From JAWKOK01 sp963848115 (GTDB lineage Bacteria > Chloroflexota > Anaerolineae > Caldilineales > Caldilineaceae), in the NCBI GenBank assembly GCA_963848115.1, contig CAWKCP010000024.1, positions 124,001 to 188,000 on the forward strand: a stretch of DNA of 64,000 bases, in the 5' to 3' direction. Positions 16,508-25,445 of the stretch are shown one piece after another. Numbering within the stretch: position 1 is the first letter of the stretch; each line of letters opens with the position of its first letter. The translations under genes and the position numbers were made by a program. Below the pieces are notes generated by a model. That model was not told the origin of the DNA. It did not search any database and saw only the letters and a program-made list of their open reading frames with translations.

Positions 16508-18115
16508 TTATCGCTGCGCCCCCGTGTTAAGTTCAACCGTGTCAAGTTCAACCTTATAGGGTTCAACCCGGCTTGAGTCAGGCATAGCCAGCTCGATTTC
16601 CGCAAGCTCAATCGGGTCCAGTTGAAGGACGATGGCGGAATCATTGCGTGCCATCTGCTCGGTGAGCGCTTCGACGGACGGGTTGATCTTGTCAAAGAAG
16701 AGATCGGGGAAGAGGCCGATGATGAAGAAGAGAACCACCAGTGGCACCAACATCCCGATCTCATGAATATTTAGGTCTTTCAGATTCTCAGCTTCGTTCG
16801 CCGGATCCGTAATCGGACCCTGGGCGATCTTGCGGAAGGCTGTAAGCAGGTACCAGGCGGCCAGGATCACGCCCAGCGCGCCCAACACGGTGAAGATCGG
16901 CTGATGCTCGAACATGCCCAGCAAGATGGTGAATTCACCGACGAAGCCATTCAGGCCCGGCAGGCCGGCGCTGCTCATGATGACCACCAGGAAGATCGAT
17001 GAGAAGATCGGTACGCTCTTCCAAAGACCGCCGTAGTCTTCGAGCAGTCGCGTGTGGCGGCGCTCGTAGATGAGGCCGACCATAAGGAAGAGGGCGCCTG
17101 TACTGAGTCCATGATTGACCATCTGCAACACTGCGCCGCTGATTCCCTGCTCGTTGAGGGCAAAGATGCCCAGCATCACAAAGCCCAAGTGAGCGACGGA
17201 ACTGTAGGCGACCAACGACTTGACGTCCTTCTGGACAAGCGCCACCATGGCCCCGTACAGAATGCCGACAACAGCCAAGGCTGCGATGATCCAGCCCAAC
17301 TGAGCAGCGGCTTCGGGGAAGAGTGGCAGGGCAAAGCGGACGTAGCCATACGTGCCCATCTTTAGCAGAACGCCGGCCAACACGATGGAGCCTGCGGTCG
17401 GGGCTTGGACATGCGCATCGGGCAGCCAAGTATGCAGTGGGAAGATTGGCACTTTGACCGCGAACCCGATGGCGAAGGCAGCGAAGACCCACATCTGGAA
17501 GGTCGTTCCAAACTGTACGCCGGTCAGTTCGACGATGTCAGCCGTGCCCGTGGCCGAGTAGACCGCCAGGATGCCGACGAAGAGCAAGGCGGATCCGGCA
17601 AATGTGTAGAGGAAGAACTTGGTCGCTGCATAGAGCCGATTGGCGCCGCCCCAGAGACCGATGAGGAAATACATCGGAATTAAACTCATCTCAAAGAAGA
17701 GGAAGAAGAGCACCATGTCCAGGGCCAGGAAGACCCCTGTCATCGCCGTCTGCAACAGCAGCATCAGGGCCAGATAGGGTCCGACTGTCTCTTTGACATA
17801 GAGATTGCTGAAGTAGATGACGATGGGCATGAGGAAGGTGGTCAGCAAGACCAGGAAGAGACTAATGCCGTCCACACCCAGGTGGTAGCTCAGGTTATAC
17901 GCAGGCAACCACTCGTACTGCTCCACAAATTGCATCCCCGCATAGCCGTTCTGCCAACCGACAAGTAACACCAGACTGATCACAAATGTGAGGAGGGTCG
18001 TTGCCAGGGCAGTGTATTTCTGATAGTGCTCATTGGAAATCACCAACACAATTCCTGCGCCGATAAGCGGCAGGAATATGATGGCTGAGAGCAAAAACGG
18101 GATAGAAAACGTCAT
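16508..18115 (-). CDS. nuoM: NADH:quinone oxidoreductase subunit M (complex I, set 1)
   Basis: A 535-residue antiporter-like subunit. The key channel motif FFEMSLIPMYFLIGLWGG carries the essential glutamate of helix 5, and KVPIFPLHTWLPDAHVQAPT and LVAYSSVAHLGFVMLGIF mark the lysine-bearing helices. The final 40 residues, from about ALTEQMARNDSA, form an odd polar tail with repeated VEL/AEIEL units. They are encoded by a degenerate short DNA repeat at 16525-16569 and are not seen in typical NuoM. The gene is separated from nuoL upstream by 187 bp containing a mobile-type palindromic element. Confidence 0.93.
   Translation of the reverse strand: MTFSIPFLLSAIIFLPLIGAGIVLVISNEHYQKYTALATTLLTFVISLVLLVGWQNGYAGMQFVEQYEWLPAYNLSYHLGVDGISLFLVLLTTFLMPIVIYFSNLYVKETVGPYLALMLLLQTAMTGVFLALDMVLFFLFFEMSLIPMYFLIGLWGGANRLYAATKFFLYTFAGSALLFVGILAVYSATGTADIVELTGVQFGTTFQMWVFAAFAIGFAVKVPIFPLHTWLPDAHVQAPTAGSIVLAGVLLKMGTYGYVRFALPLFPEAAAQLGWIIAALAVVGILYGAMVALVQKDVKSLVAYSSVAHLGFVMLGIFALNEQGISGAVLQMVNHGLSTGALFLMVGLIYERRHTRLLEDYGGLWKSVPIFSSIFLVVIMSSAGLPGLNGFVGEFTILLGMFEHQPIFTVLGALGVILAAWYLLTAFRKIAQGPITDPANEAENLKDLNIHEIGMLVPLVVLFFIIGLFPDLFFDKINPSVEALTEQMARNDSAIVLQLDPIELAEIELAMPDSSRVEPYKVELDTVELNTGAQR
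16525..16569. repeat. Degenerate ~15-bp repeat in the 3' end of nuoM
   Basis: Three copies of an aagttcaacc-like unit (gttaagttcaacc, gtcaagttcaacc, agggttcaaccc) in tandem encode the repetitive VELDTVELN tail of NuoM. This suggests recent slippage expansion of the C-terminus. Confidence 0.45.
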
Positions 18116-18218
18116 AATGTCTATCCTAACCTTATATCCTACTAATAGTGCATCAGTAGCCGGAGCAGACTACAGTGTAGACCGGCGTCAATGCACTGAT
18201 GTGATACCTATGCCGCTA

Positions 18219-18292
18219 GTGAATCCCGGCAGAGATCCCGATTCAGTTCCTAGCAGTGGTAGAGATGCCGGATTTCTGTCGTGGTATTCACG
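18219..18292 (+). repeat. Dispersed palindromic element, copy 2, inside the nuo operon
   Basis: A 74-bp copy of the element at 13678-13752 in the opposite orientation. It starts gtgaatcccggcagagatcc and ends gatttctgtcgtggtattca followed by cg, and the two ends are imperfect inverted repeats. It fills most of the 187-bp gap between nuoL and nuoM, the widest gap in this operon. Confidence 0.6.
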
Positions 18293-18302
18293 CCCAATTG
18301 AG

Positions 18303-20210
18303 CTAGCCGCTGAAGATGTATGCAACGACAATGACGACAACACCCACAAAGATACTCAGCGCATATGTCGGAATATTACCGTTCTGCAAATAGCGAATTC
18401 GCTCGCCGGCAGCCAGTGTGTATCGGCCGATGTCGTTGACAATGCCGTCGATCACCTTCGGGTCGAATACGCGGGCAAACCAATCTGACAGCTTGAGCAA
18501 CGGGTTCACAATTGCACGTGAGTAGAATTCGTCCACGTAATACGCATTCTGAAGGACCGGCTCCATGAAGGCAAAGCGTTGATTGACTCGCTGGACCCAG
18601 TTTTCACGTGTGCGATAGAGTGAGTAGGCCACGACGAAACCGAAGACGGCCACGATGAAGCTGAAGGTCAATGCGGCCAGCTCCATGGCCAACGGCGGCT
18701 CGTGCGGATGGCCGACTGCCGGCTCGAGGAAGTACTCCATCGACAACAGGAACGGCAGGTTGAGCAAGCCGGCAACGGCTGTCAACGCGGCCAAAATGAT
18801 CAGAGGCCAGGTCATGAGCGCAGGGCTTTCGTGCGCATGATCGTACAGTTCCTGATTTCGTGGCTTGCCCGAGAAGACAAGAAAGAACATACGGAAGCTG
18901 TAGACAGCAGTCAGGAAGGCCGTGATCATGCCGATGACGTAGGTGACTGGCGCCTCATACAGGGCGCTCAGTAGAATCGCGTCCTTGGAGAAGAAGCCTG
19001 AGAGCGGGGGAATGCCCGCCAGTGCAACGACGCCGATCAAGAATGTCCAATAGGTGATGGGCATCTTCTTCTTGAGACCGCCCATCTTGCGAATGTCCAG
19101 CTCGCCGTGCATGGCATGCATAATGCTGCCGGCGCCTAGGAAGAGCAACGCCTTGAAGAAAGCATGTGTGGTCAGGTGGAAGATGGCTGCGCCATATGCG
19201 CCCAAACCGACGCTTGCCATCATGTACCCCAATTGCGAGATAGTTGAATAGGCGAGGATCTTCTTGAGGTCGGTCTGCACCAGCGCAATGGTGGCCGCAA
19301 AGAAGGCCGTCAGCACACCGATGAAGGCTGCCAGCAGCGAGATCTGCGGTGTCATGTGCCAGAGTACGTTCGTGCGGGCAATCATGTAGATGCCCGCTGT
19401 TACCATTGTGGCGGCATGGATCAACGCAGAGACCGGCGTCGGGCCGGCCATGGCGTCGGGCAACCAGACATAGAGCGGAATCTGGGCGCTCTTGCCGGTT
19501 GCACCCAGCAACAACAGCAGACAGATCAGGCTGGCGACGCCAATCGCTAGCCCGTTGACATGGATGGCTTCATTTAGTTCAAGGAAATCAAGGGTGCCTA
19601 GCGATGTCCAGATCAGTACCATGGCTAGGATCAGGCCAAAGTCACCAACTCGATTAACCAGGAAGGCCTTCTTGCCTGCGTCCGCGTAGTAGCCGTAGGT
19701 GTCGTCTCGACGGTCAAACCAGAACCCGATCAGGAGGAAGGATGCCAGCCCCACGCCTTCCCAGCCGACGAACATAAACAAGAAGTTGTCGCTGAGCACC
19801 AGGATCAACATGGCGAGCACGAAGAAATTCAGGTAGACGAAGTAACGCTGATAGCGCTCGTCGTCTGCCATGTAGCTCATGGAATAGAGGTGAATCAATG
19901 AACCGACGCCTGTGATCACCAACACCATGACCATGCTGAGTGGGTCAACGAGGAGCGAAGCGCCGACGCTGAAACTGCCGATGGTGATCCATTCGTAGAG
20001 CGGCACGGTGATCGTGCGTTCTTCGACCGGAAGCGTCAGCATCACCAACGTCAACACCAGGCCAAGAGCGAAGGAAGCGGCGACCGCACCGGTGGCAATA
20101 CTGCCAATGGCTGTCTTGCTCATTTTGTGCCCGGCGAACAGGTTGATCAGGGCCCCAGCAGCTGGAAACAGAAAAAGCATCCAGGCCAGGAAAAACAACG
20201 GGAAAGGCAT
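18303..20210 (-). CDS. nuoL: NADH:quinone oxidoreductase subunit L (complex I, set 1)
   Basis: The distal antiporter-like subunit, 635 residues, with the long lateral helix expected at its C-terminus. Motifs: FVGWEGVGLASFLLIGFWF with the channel glutamate, KSAQIPLYVWLPDAMAGPTP, VSALIHAATMVTAGIY, and KKILAYSTISQLGYMMASVG. The ATG at 20210 has GAGGAATGA just upstream. It follows nuoK by 107 bp and is separated from nuoM by the palindromic element. Confidence 0.94.
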   Translation of the reverse strand: MPFPLFFLAWMLFLFPAAGALINLFAGHKMSKTAIGSIATGAVAASFALGLVLTLVMLTLPVEERTITVPLYEWITIGSFSVGASLLVDPLSMVMVLVITGVGSLIHLYSMSYMADDERYQRYFVYLNFFVLAMLILVLSDNFLFMFVGWEGVGLASFLLIGFWFDRRDDTYGYYADAGKKAFLVNRVGDFGLILAMVLIWTSLGTLDFLELNEAIHVNGLAIGVASLICLLLLLGATGKSAQIPLYVWLPDAMAGPTPVSALIHAATMVTAGIYMIARTNVLWHMTPQISLLAAFIGVLTAFFAATIALVQTDLKKILAYSTISQLGYMMASVGLGAYGAAIFHLTTHAFFKALLFLGAGSIMHAMHGELDIRKMGGLKKKMPITYWTFLIGVVALAGIPPLSGFFSKDAILLSALYEAPVTYVIGMITAFLTAVYSFRMFFLVFSGKPRNQELYDHAHESPALMTWPLIILAALTAVAGLLNLPFLLSMEYFLEPAVGHPHEPPLAMELAALTFSFIVAVFGFVVAYSLYRTRENWVQRVNQRFAFMEPVLQNAYYVDEFYSRAIVNPLLKLSDWFARVFDPKVIDGIVNDIGRYTLAAGERIRYLQNGNIPTYALSIFVGVVVIVVAYIFSG

Positions 20211-20317
20211 GAGTCATTCCTCTTTGGGCTCGTTCGCGGTTGCTGCTGATAAAAACAATGTCTCGGTTTGCGACGAGCAGTGCTCAGATAAATCCACTGA
20301 TTTTAGCGTCGGACAGA

Positions 20318-20620
20318 CTACCACTTCAGCAAGTTGATCTCGCCGATGTTTGGCGTTCCGGTGTGACGTTGATAGGCGATCAGAATGGCGAGCCCTACCG
20401 CAATCTCGGCAGCAGCAACGGCCATGATGACAAAGACAAAGATGTGGCCGTTTAGGTTTCCCCACTGATAGCTCAACGCGATCAGTGTCAGATTGACGCT
20501 GTTGAGCATCATCTCCACACACATGAAGATGATGAGCGCATTGCGTCGAGTCAGAACGCCGGCCGCACCAATAATGAAAATGAGTGCACTGAGTACAAGA
20601 TATAGGTTGACTGAAACCAC
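20318..20620 (-). CDS. nuoK: NADH:quinone oxidoreductase subunit K (complex I, set 1)
   Basis: A 100-residue protein with three membrane segments, as in all NuoK. The two conserved membrane glutamates are visible in FMCVEMMLNSVNLTLIAL and VMAVAAAEIAVGLAI; they form part of the proton path next to NuoJ and NuoN. It starts with GTG at 20620, with AGAGGAAA upstream. It lies 51 bp after nuoJ. Confidence 0.93.
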   Translation of the reverse strand: MVSVNLYLVLSALIFIIGAAGVLTRRNALIIFMCVEMMLNSVNLTLIALSYQWGNLNGHIFVFVIMAVAAAEIAVGLAILIAYQRHTGTPNIGEINLLKW

Positions 20621-20671
20621 GGATCGTTTCCTCTTCTGAATCTTCAGAAATTATTTCGGTGCAGAAAGGAC

Positions 20672-21199
20672 CTATTTCGACTCCTGAGCCGATTTCGAAT
20701 CCGGCATCCGGGCAACCAGCAACGCACCAATCAGCGCAACCAGCAGCAGTACAGCAACCAATTCCACCGGCAAAATGTATTTTGTGAAGAGTTCCAAGCC
20801 GACAGCGTATGGCGCTCCGCCGTCCAGCGCTTCAGGAGTGGCCGGAGCGCCGCCGAAAGCGGACATCAACGAGAACATCATGCTGCCGATCAGGACCAGA
20901 CCGAGCGCTAGACCGATGTAGGGTCCCCAGGTCATCTCCTTGAACTCACCCTCCAGTTGCTCACTGCCGAGCAGCATGATCACAAAGAGAATCAGGATGA
21001 CGATGCCGCCGGCATAGATGATCACCTGGACGGCTGCTAGGAACTGGGCATCCAGCGTGATATACATCACAGCCAACGATGCGAAGTGTACCAACAGGTA
21101 GAGCGCAGCGTGGATCGGCTGCCGGCTGGTGACGACGCCAATCGCCGCTGCGATGCTCACGGCGCCAACCAAGATGAAAAATAGCATTGCCCAAGACAT
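20672..21199 (-). CDS. nuoJ: NADH:quinone oxidoreductase subunit J (complex I, set 1)
   Basis: About 175 residues with five membrane segments. The first half, AMLFFILVGAVSIAAAIGVV and then AALYLLVHFASLAVMYITL, with DAQFLAAVQVIIYAGGIVIL, is the conserved NuoJ core that includes the pi-bulge helix. The ATG at 21199, with GAGGGTAAG upstream, is preferred over a TTG at 21214. It is co-directional with nuoI, 24 bp away. Confidence 0.92.
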   Translation of the reverse strand: MSWAMLFFILVGAVSIAAAIGVVTSRQPIHAALYLLVHFASLAVMYITLDAQFLAAVQVIIYAGGIVILILFVIMLLGSEQLEGEFKEMTWGPYIGLALGLVLIGSMMFSLMSAFGGAPATPEALDGGAPYAVGLELFTKYILPVELVAVLLLVALIGALLVARMPDSKSAQESK

Positions 21200-21223
21200 G
21201 AAACTTACCCTCAATATTGAACC

Positions 21224-21694
21224 CTATTCCGGGCGGATAATGACGTTCGGCAGACCAGGATTCAGCAGCGCCTCTTTGTCCAAGATGAAATCTTCTCGAC
21301 TGAAATTCGCTAGTGCAAACTCATGGCCAAGCACAACTGCTTCAGTCGGACAGGCCTCTTCACAATCGCCGCAGAAGACACAGCGCAGCAGATTGACTTC
21401 GTAGACCTTTGCATAGCGTTCGCCCGGCGAGTGCGGATCGTCGGCGTCGTTTTCAGCAGCATCTACATAGATGGCCCCGGTCGGACAGGCGGCTTCACAC
21501 AACATGCAGCCGATGCAGCGTTCCATGCCGTTTTCGTAGCGACGCAATTCGTGCCGACCGCGAAAACGCGGGTACATCGCTATCGACTCAAAGGGATACT
21601 GAACCGTCACCGGCTTTTTGGTCAGCTGATTGAGCGTTACGCCCATCGCCTTGCCGATCTCGAAAGCGCCTTTGAAATAATCGTTCAGAGCCAT
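21224..21694 (-). CDS. nuoI: NADH:quinone oxidoreductase subunit I, 2x[4Fe-4S] ferredoxin-like (set 1)
   Basis: Carries clusters N6a and N6b that pass electrons from NuoG to NuoB. Both ligand sets are intact: CIGCMLCEAACP and CVFCGDCEEACP. The N-terminal region YPRFRGRHELRRYENGMERC is typical. Length 156 is usual. It is the only NuoI in the window; the second nuo cluster has none. Confidence 0.95.
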   Translation of the reverse strand: MALNDYFKGAFEIGKAMGVTLNQLTKKPVTVQYPFESIAMYPRFRGRHELRRYENGMERCIGCMLCEAACPTGAIYVDAAENDADDPHSPGERYAKVYEVNLLRCVFCGDCEEACPTEAVVLGHEFALANFSREDFILDKEALLNPGLPNVIIRPE

Positions 21695-21777
21695 GTCTTA
21701 TCTGTCCCTAGAAAATGTCCGAAATCCACTTGGCCAGCGATTGGGTTGGCCCGTAGAGACGCAAAATCTTGCGTCTG

Positions 21778-22764
21778 CTACTTGAAAAATACAACCAACA
21801 GCGACGTGATGATCATATAGCCGACGCCGATGGGCAACAATGTCTTCCATGAGAAGCGCATCAACTGGTCATAGCGTGGGCGGCCGATGCTCGCACGTAC
21901 CCAGATGAATAGGAAGAGCAACAGGATGACCTTCACTGCCAACACAAACGGGCCGATCCAGACGACGTCGGAGAGAATGCCGAAGGGCAACCGGTATCCG
22001 CCAAAGAACAGGGTGGCCATGATAGCGCTCGTGGTAATCATGTTGATGTACTCAGCCATGAAGAAGAGCGCAAACTTGATGCCGCCATACTCGGTCTGGA
22101 AACCGGCAACCAACTCATTCTCAGTTTCCGGCATATCGAATGGACTACGATTGGTCTCGGCCAGGATGCAGATGAAGAAGAGCGGGAACATGGCCCAAAG
22201 CCAGATCCATTCCCACCAGGCTCGCTGTGTTTCCAACAACTGTACAAGGCTGAAACTGCCCGCCAACATCAAGATACTGACCAGGAACATGCCCAGCGGC
22301 AGCTCGTAGGAGATCATCTGCGCCGACGAGCGCAATGCCCCGAGGAGCGAGTAGTTGTTGTTGCTGCTCCATCCGGCCAGAATGATACCGTACGCTTCAA
22401 TACCGGCAATCGCCAGGATCCAGAGAAAACCGATATTGACATCGACCATGGCCGGTACGCCTTTGGCCACCGGGACAACGGCCCAGATGATCAGGGCCGG
22501 TACCAATGCTAGGATGGGGGCCAATAAATAGATCGGCTTGTCCACGTGGTTCGGGATGATCTCTTCTTTGAAGATCGCCTTGACCGCATCCGCGATCGGC
22601 TGGAGCAGTCCCTTGGGGCCGGCCCGGTTGGGGCCATACCGAGCGTGGAAGCGACCAAGCAGTTTGCGCTCATACCAGGTCAGGTAGGCGAACCCGGTCA
22701 GCAGCACGACGATTAGCGCCAATGCACGCAACACCGACATCGAGACGATAAAGAGCCAATCCAT
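21778..22764 (-). CDS. nuoH: NADH:quinone oxidoreductase subunit H (complex I, set 1)
   Basis: The membrane subunit at the junction with the peripheral arm that forms part of the quinone chamber. It has eight or so membrane segments. Conserved parts: YERKLLGRFHARYGPNRAGP near the N-terminus, and the acidic quinone loop AETNRSPFDMPETENELVAG followed by FQTEYGG. Length 328 is usual. It lies between nuoG and nuoI, as in canonical nuo operons. Confidence 0.95.
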   Translation of the reverse strand: MDWLFIVSMSVLRALALIVVLLTGFAYLTWYERKLLGRFHARYGPNRAGPKGLLQPIADAVKAIFKEEIIPNHVDKPIYLLAPILALVPALIIWAVVPVAKGVPAMVDVNIGFLWILAIAGIEAYGIILAGWSSNNNYSLLGALRSSAQMISYELPLGMFLVSILMLAGSFSLVQLLETQRAWWEWIWLWAMFPLFFICILAETNRSPFDMPETENELVAGFQTEYGGIKFALFFMAEYINMITTSAIMATLFFGGYRLPFGILSDVVWIGPFVLAVKVILLLFLFIWVRASIGRPRYDQLMRFSWKTLLPIGVGYMIITSLLVVFFK

Positions 22765-22800
22765 AACGCGTTTCCGTTTGGTGAACTGTTGTTCTAGTGA

Positions 22801-25374
22801 TTAGTCGATGCTGCCATTTGCGACAACACGTACCGCAGCGCTGTTCTTGCCGTTCAGTAGGGCGCCCACCGGCGCCTGCGGCAGACTCTCCGGCATCCAG
22901 GCTGTGCCCGATTGAACTTGTCTGTTGAGTTCTACCACTGCATTGACCGTGCCGTGGCTACTTGTCACCACGACGGCGCTTCTGTCTGTAATTCCCAAAC
23001 TGTCAGCGTCGTCAGGGTTCATCTTGACCGTGGGGCCAAAGGACATGCCATGCATCTCCTCTGTGAGTGAAAACAGGGTGCCGCCATCGTAGGCGACGGT
23101 GCCCGTGACCAATTGCAGCGGATAGTTGGAATCGTCGGTCAATGGCGATTGTTCTGCCTTGCGATAGGTCGGGCGAGGCCGCACAGAAGCCGCATCCCAT
23201 TGCAGGCCCTGGTCGCCAATTGCCGCCCATGTCAGGCCCGCATAACTTGGTACAGCATTTGCGATCTCGGTTGTGACGTCCTGTGCAGAGGTGAAGGACC
23301 AGTTGGCATCAAAATGGCCGGCCAGGTGATCGAGAATCATCCAGTCCGGGGCCGCCTTGTTGGCGGGATTGCTCACCGCCTTGGGCGCTCGCTGTACACG
23401 ACGTTCAACATTGGTGAACGTACCGTCGTTCTCCGCCCAACTGACTGCCGGCAGAACCACATCCGCTCTCGATGCAGTCTTGGTCACGAAAAGCTCCTGC
23501 ACGACCAGGAAGTCGAGATTGTCGAGATTGTCGGCCCATAAGGGGCGCTCGCTGGCCGGATCCGCGCCCATGATGTACATGGCGGCAATTTCGTCTCCGG
23601 CACTCTCCATCATCTGCTCATAACTCTTGCCGGCTGATGTCGGCAATGAAGCACCCCAGATCGCTTCAAGGTGTTGACGGGCATCCGAATCATTCAATGC
23701 AGCATGGCCGGGCAGTCGATTGGGTAGCACGCCCATGTCGCGACAACCCTGGCTGTTGGCATCCAGGCCGATGTAGGCAAGATTGTCATAATGGCCGGTG
23801 ACCATGGCGAGATCGGTGATGCCATCGAGCATCTCGCCGCCGCCCTCGCCCTTGGCCGCCATTGGGCCGTAGGCAATCAGGGCGCTTTCACTCTGAGCCA
23901 AGAGCGTGGCGGCCTCACGGACTGCGTCGACATCCACGCCACAGAAATCACGCAGCACCTCATCGGTGGCATCTTCTACCATTCCTGCGACACGTTCCTT
24001 GCTCTCGCCGGAGGCCGCCAGGGCCAACCGGGTCAGCCCATTCAGCAAGGTGACTTCGGTGCCCGGCTTGTAGCCAAGGTAGGGGCCGTCGTACCGGGCG
24101 AGCTCGATCTCCCGTGGGTGAGCTATGATCAGCTTGACGCCGCCCCTGCGGACGGCCCGCTTCAAGTGAAGATCCAGAATCGGTAACTCCTCACTGGGAT
24201 CAATGCCCATGAGGAAGATGACGTCGACCTTGGGATCGGGACCGTACTGGGGCTTCATGATGTCGGACAGCGCAGGTAACCCGGTGGCAAGCGCCGCCAC
24301 ATCAGCGCCGTTGCGGTGATCGACATTATTGGTGCCGATGGCCTGCCGCATGAAGCGCTGGAAGAGATAGTTGCTCTCGTTGCTCAGTTTGGTGCTGCCC
24401 AGACCGCCGACGGCGTCGGGACCATGGGCCTGCTTGGCCTTCTTCAGCCCATCAGCCACTGCTTGCAGGGCTTCCCCCCAAGTGGCGGGCTGCAACTCAC
24501 CGTCCTTGCGAATTAGCGGCATGGTCAAGCGTTCTTCACTGTTGACCCACTCGTAGGCGAAGCGCGTCTTGTCGGCGATCCACTGGTCGTTGACCTGCAT
24601 GTTCTCGCGCCCGACGATACGCCGGATCTTGTGACTGCGGGTGTCGATGCGCAGGTTATCGCCTGTCGAGAAATGGGGGTCAATGCTCGGTGTGCGCTCG
24701 ACCTGCCAGGGACGATAGCCAAAACGGGCGACCTTGTTGGTCAGCGCGCCCACGGGGCAGATGTCAATGATGTTGCCGCTGGTTTTGGCATCCACCGGTT
24801 GACCTTGCTGGATGTCGATGATGGTCTCGCCGCCACGCTGGAAGAGTTCAAGCTGATGCTTGTCCTCCCATTCATCCAGATAGCGAATGCATCGCCAGCA
24901 GACCACACAGCGCTCCTGATCAAGCACGATGGTGTCGGAGATATCGTAGTGCTTTTTCTTATGCCGTTTGGCATCGACCACCTCGCTGAAACCTGAGCCG
25001 TAGCGCATGGCCTGGTCCTGCAACGGGCATTCGCCGCCCTTGTCGCAGATGGGGCAGTCCAGGGGATGGTTGAGCAAAATGAAGGCCAGATCGGCCTCCT
25101 GAGTTGCCTTGACCTGTTCGGTCTCAGTACTCACAACCATGCCTTCGGCGACGGGCACTGAACAGGCCGTCATCAGCATCGGACCGCGGCTACGTGGTCC
25201 TGGAATGTCGATTTCGACCAGACACATGCGGCAACAGGCAACCGGATCCAGTTTGGGATGGCTGCAAAAGACCGGTATCTCAATGTTCAGTTCGGCAGCG
25301 GCGTCAACGACCAGCGTGCCCTTTGGGACGCTGATCTCTCTGCCGTCGATAGTCAACGTGACTTGGTCAGTCAT
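22801..25374 (-). CDS. nuoG: NADH:quinone oxidoreductase subunit G (complex I, set 1)
   Basis: The large iron-sulfur subunit. The N-terminal [2Fe-2S] domain has CSHPKLDPVACCRMC; the N5 region has CPICDKGGECPLQDQ; the N4 region has CVVCWRCIRYLDEWE and ICPVGALTNK. The molybdopterin-oxidoreductase-type fold follows to the C-terminus. The optional N7 cluster is absent: where some NuoG proteins have C-x2-C-x3-C this one reads SIDPHFSTGDNL, and the fourth ligand region reads WIADKTRF. The ATG at 25374 is preferred to a TTG five codons upstream. Confidence 0.94.
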   Translation of the reverse strand: MTDQVTLTIDGREISVPKGTLVVDAAAELNIEIPVFCSHPKLDPVACCRMCLVEIDIPGPRSRGPMLMTACSVPVAEGMVVSTETEQVKATQEADLAFILLNHPLDCPICDKGGECPLQDQAMRYGSGFSEVVDAKRHKKKHYDISDTIVLDQERCVVCWRCIRYLDEWEDKHQLELFQRGGETIIDIQQGQPVDAKTSGNIIDICPVGALTNKVARFGYRPWQVERTPSIDPHFSTGDNLRIDTRSHKIRRIVGRENMQVNDQWIADKTRFAYEWVNSEERLTMPLIRKDGELQPATWGEALQAVADGLKKAKQAHGPDAVGGLGSTKLSNESNYLFQRFMRQAIGTNNVDHRNGADVAALATGLPALSDIMKPQYGPDPKVDVIFLMGIDPSEELPILDLHLKRAVRRGGVKLIIAHPREIELARYDGPYLGYKPGTEVTLLNGLTRLALAASGESKERVAGMVEDATDEVLRDFCGVDVDAVREAATLLAQSESALIAYGPMAAKGEGGGEMLDGITDLAMVTGHYDNLAYIGLDANSQGCRDMGVLPNRLPGHAALNDSDARQHLEAIWGASLPTSAGKSYEQMMESAGDEIAAMYIMGADPASERPLWADNLDNLDFLVVQELFVTKTASRADVVLPAVSWAENDGTFTNVERRVQRAPKAVSNPANKAAPDWMILDHLAGHFDANWSFTSAQDVTTEIANAVPSYAGLTWAAIGDQGLQWDAASVRPRPTYRKAEQSPLTDDSNYPLQLVTGTVAYDGGTLFSLTEEMHGMSFGPTVKMNPDDADSLGITDRSAVVVTSSHGTVNAVVELNRQVQSGTAWMPESLPQAPVGALLNGKNSAAVRVVANGSID

Positions 25375-25445
25375 AGCAATCGTTCTCAACCTTAGTAAGG
25401 AGCCAAATAGTTCGATAGGGACAGCATCAGCCGTCCCGCCGGGAT

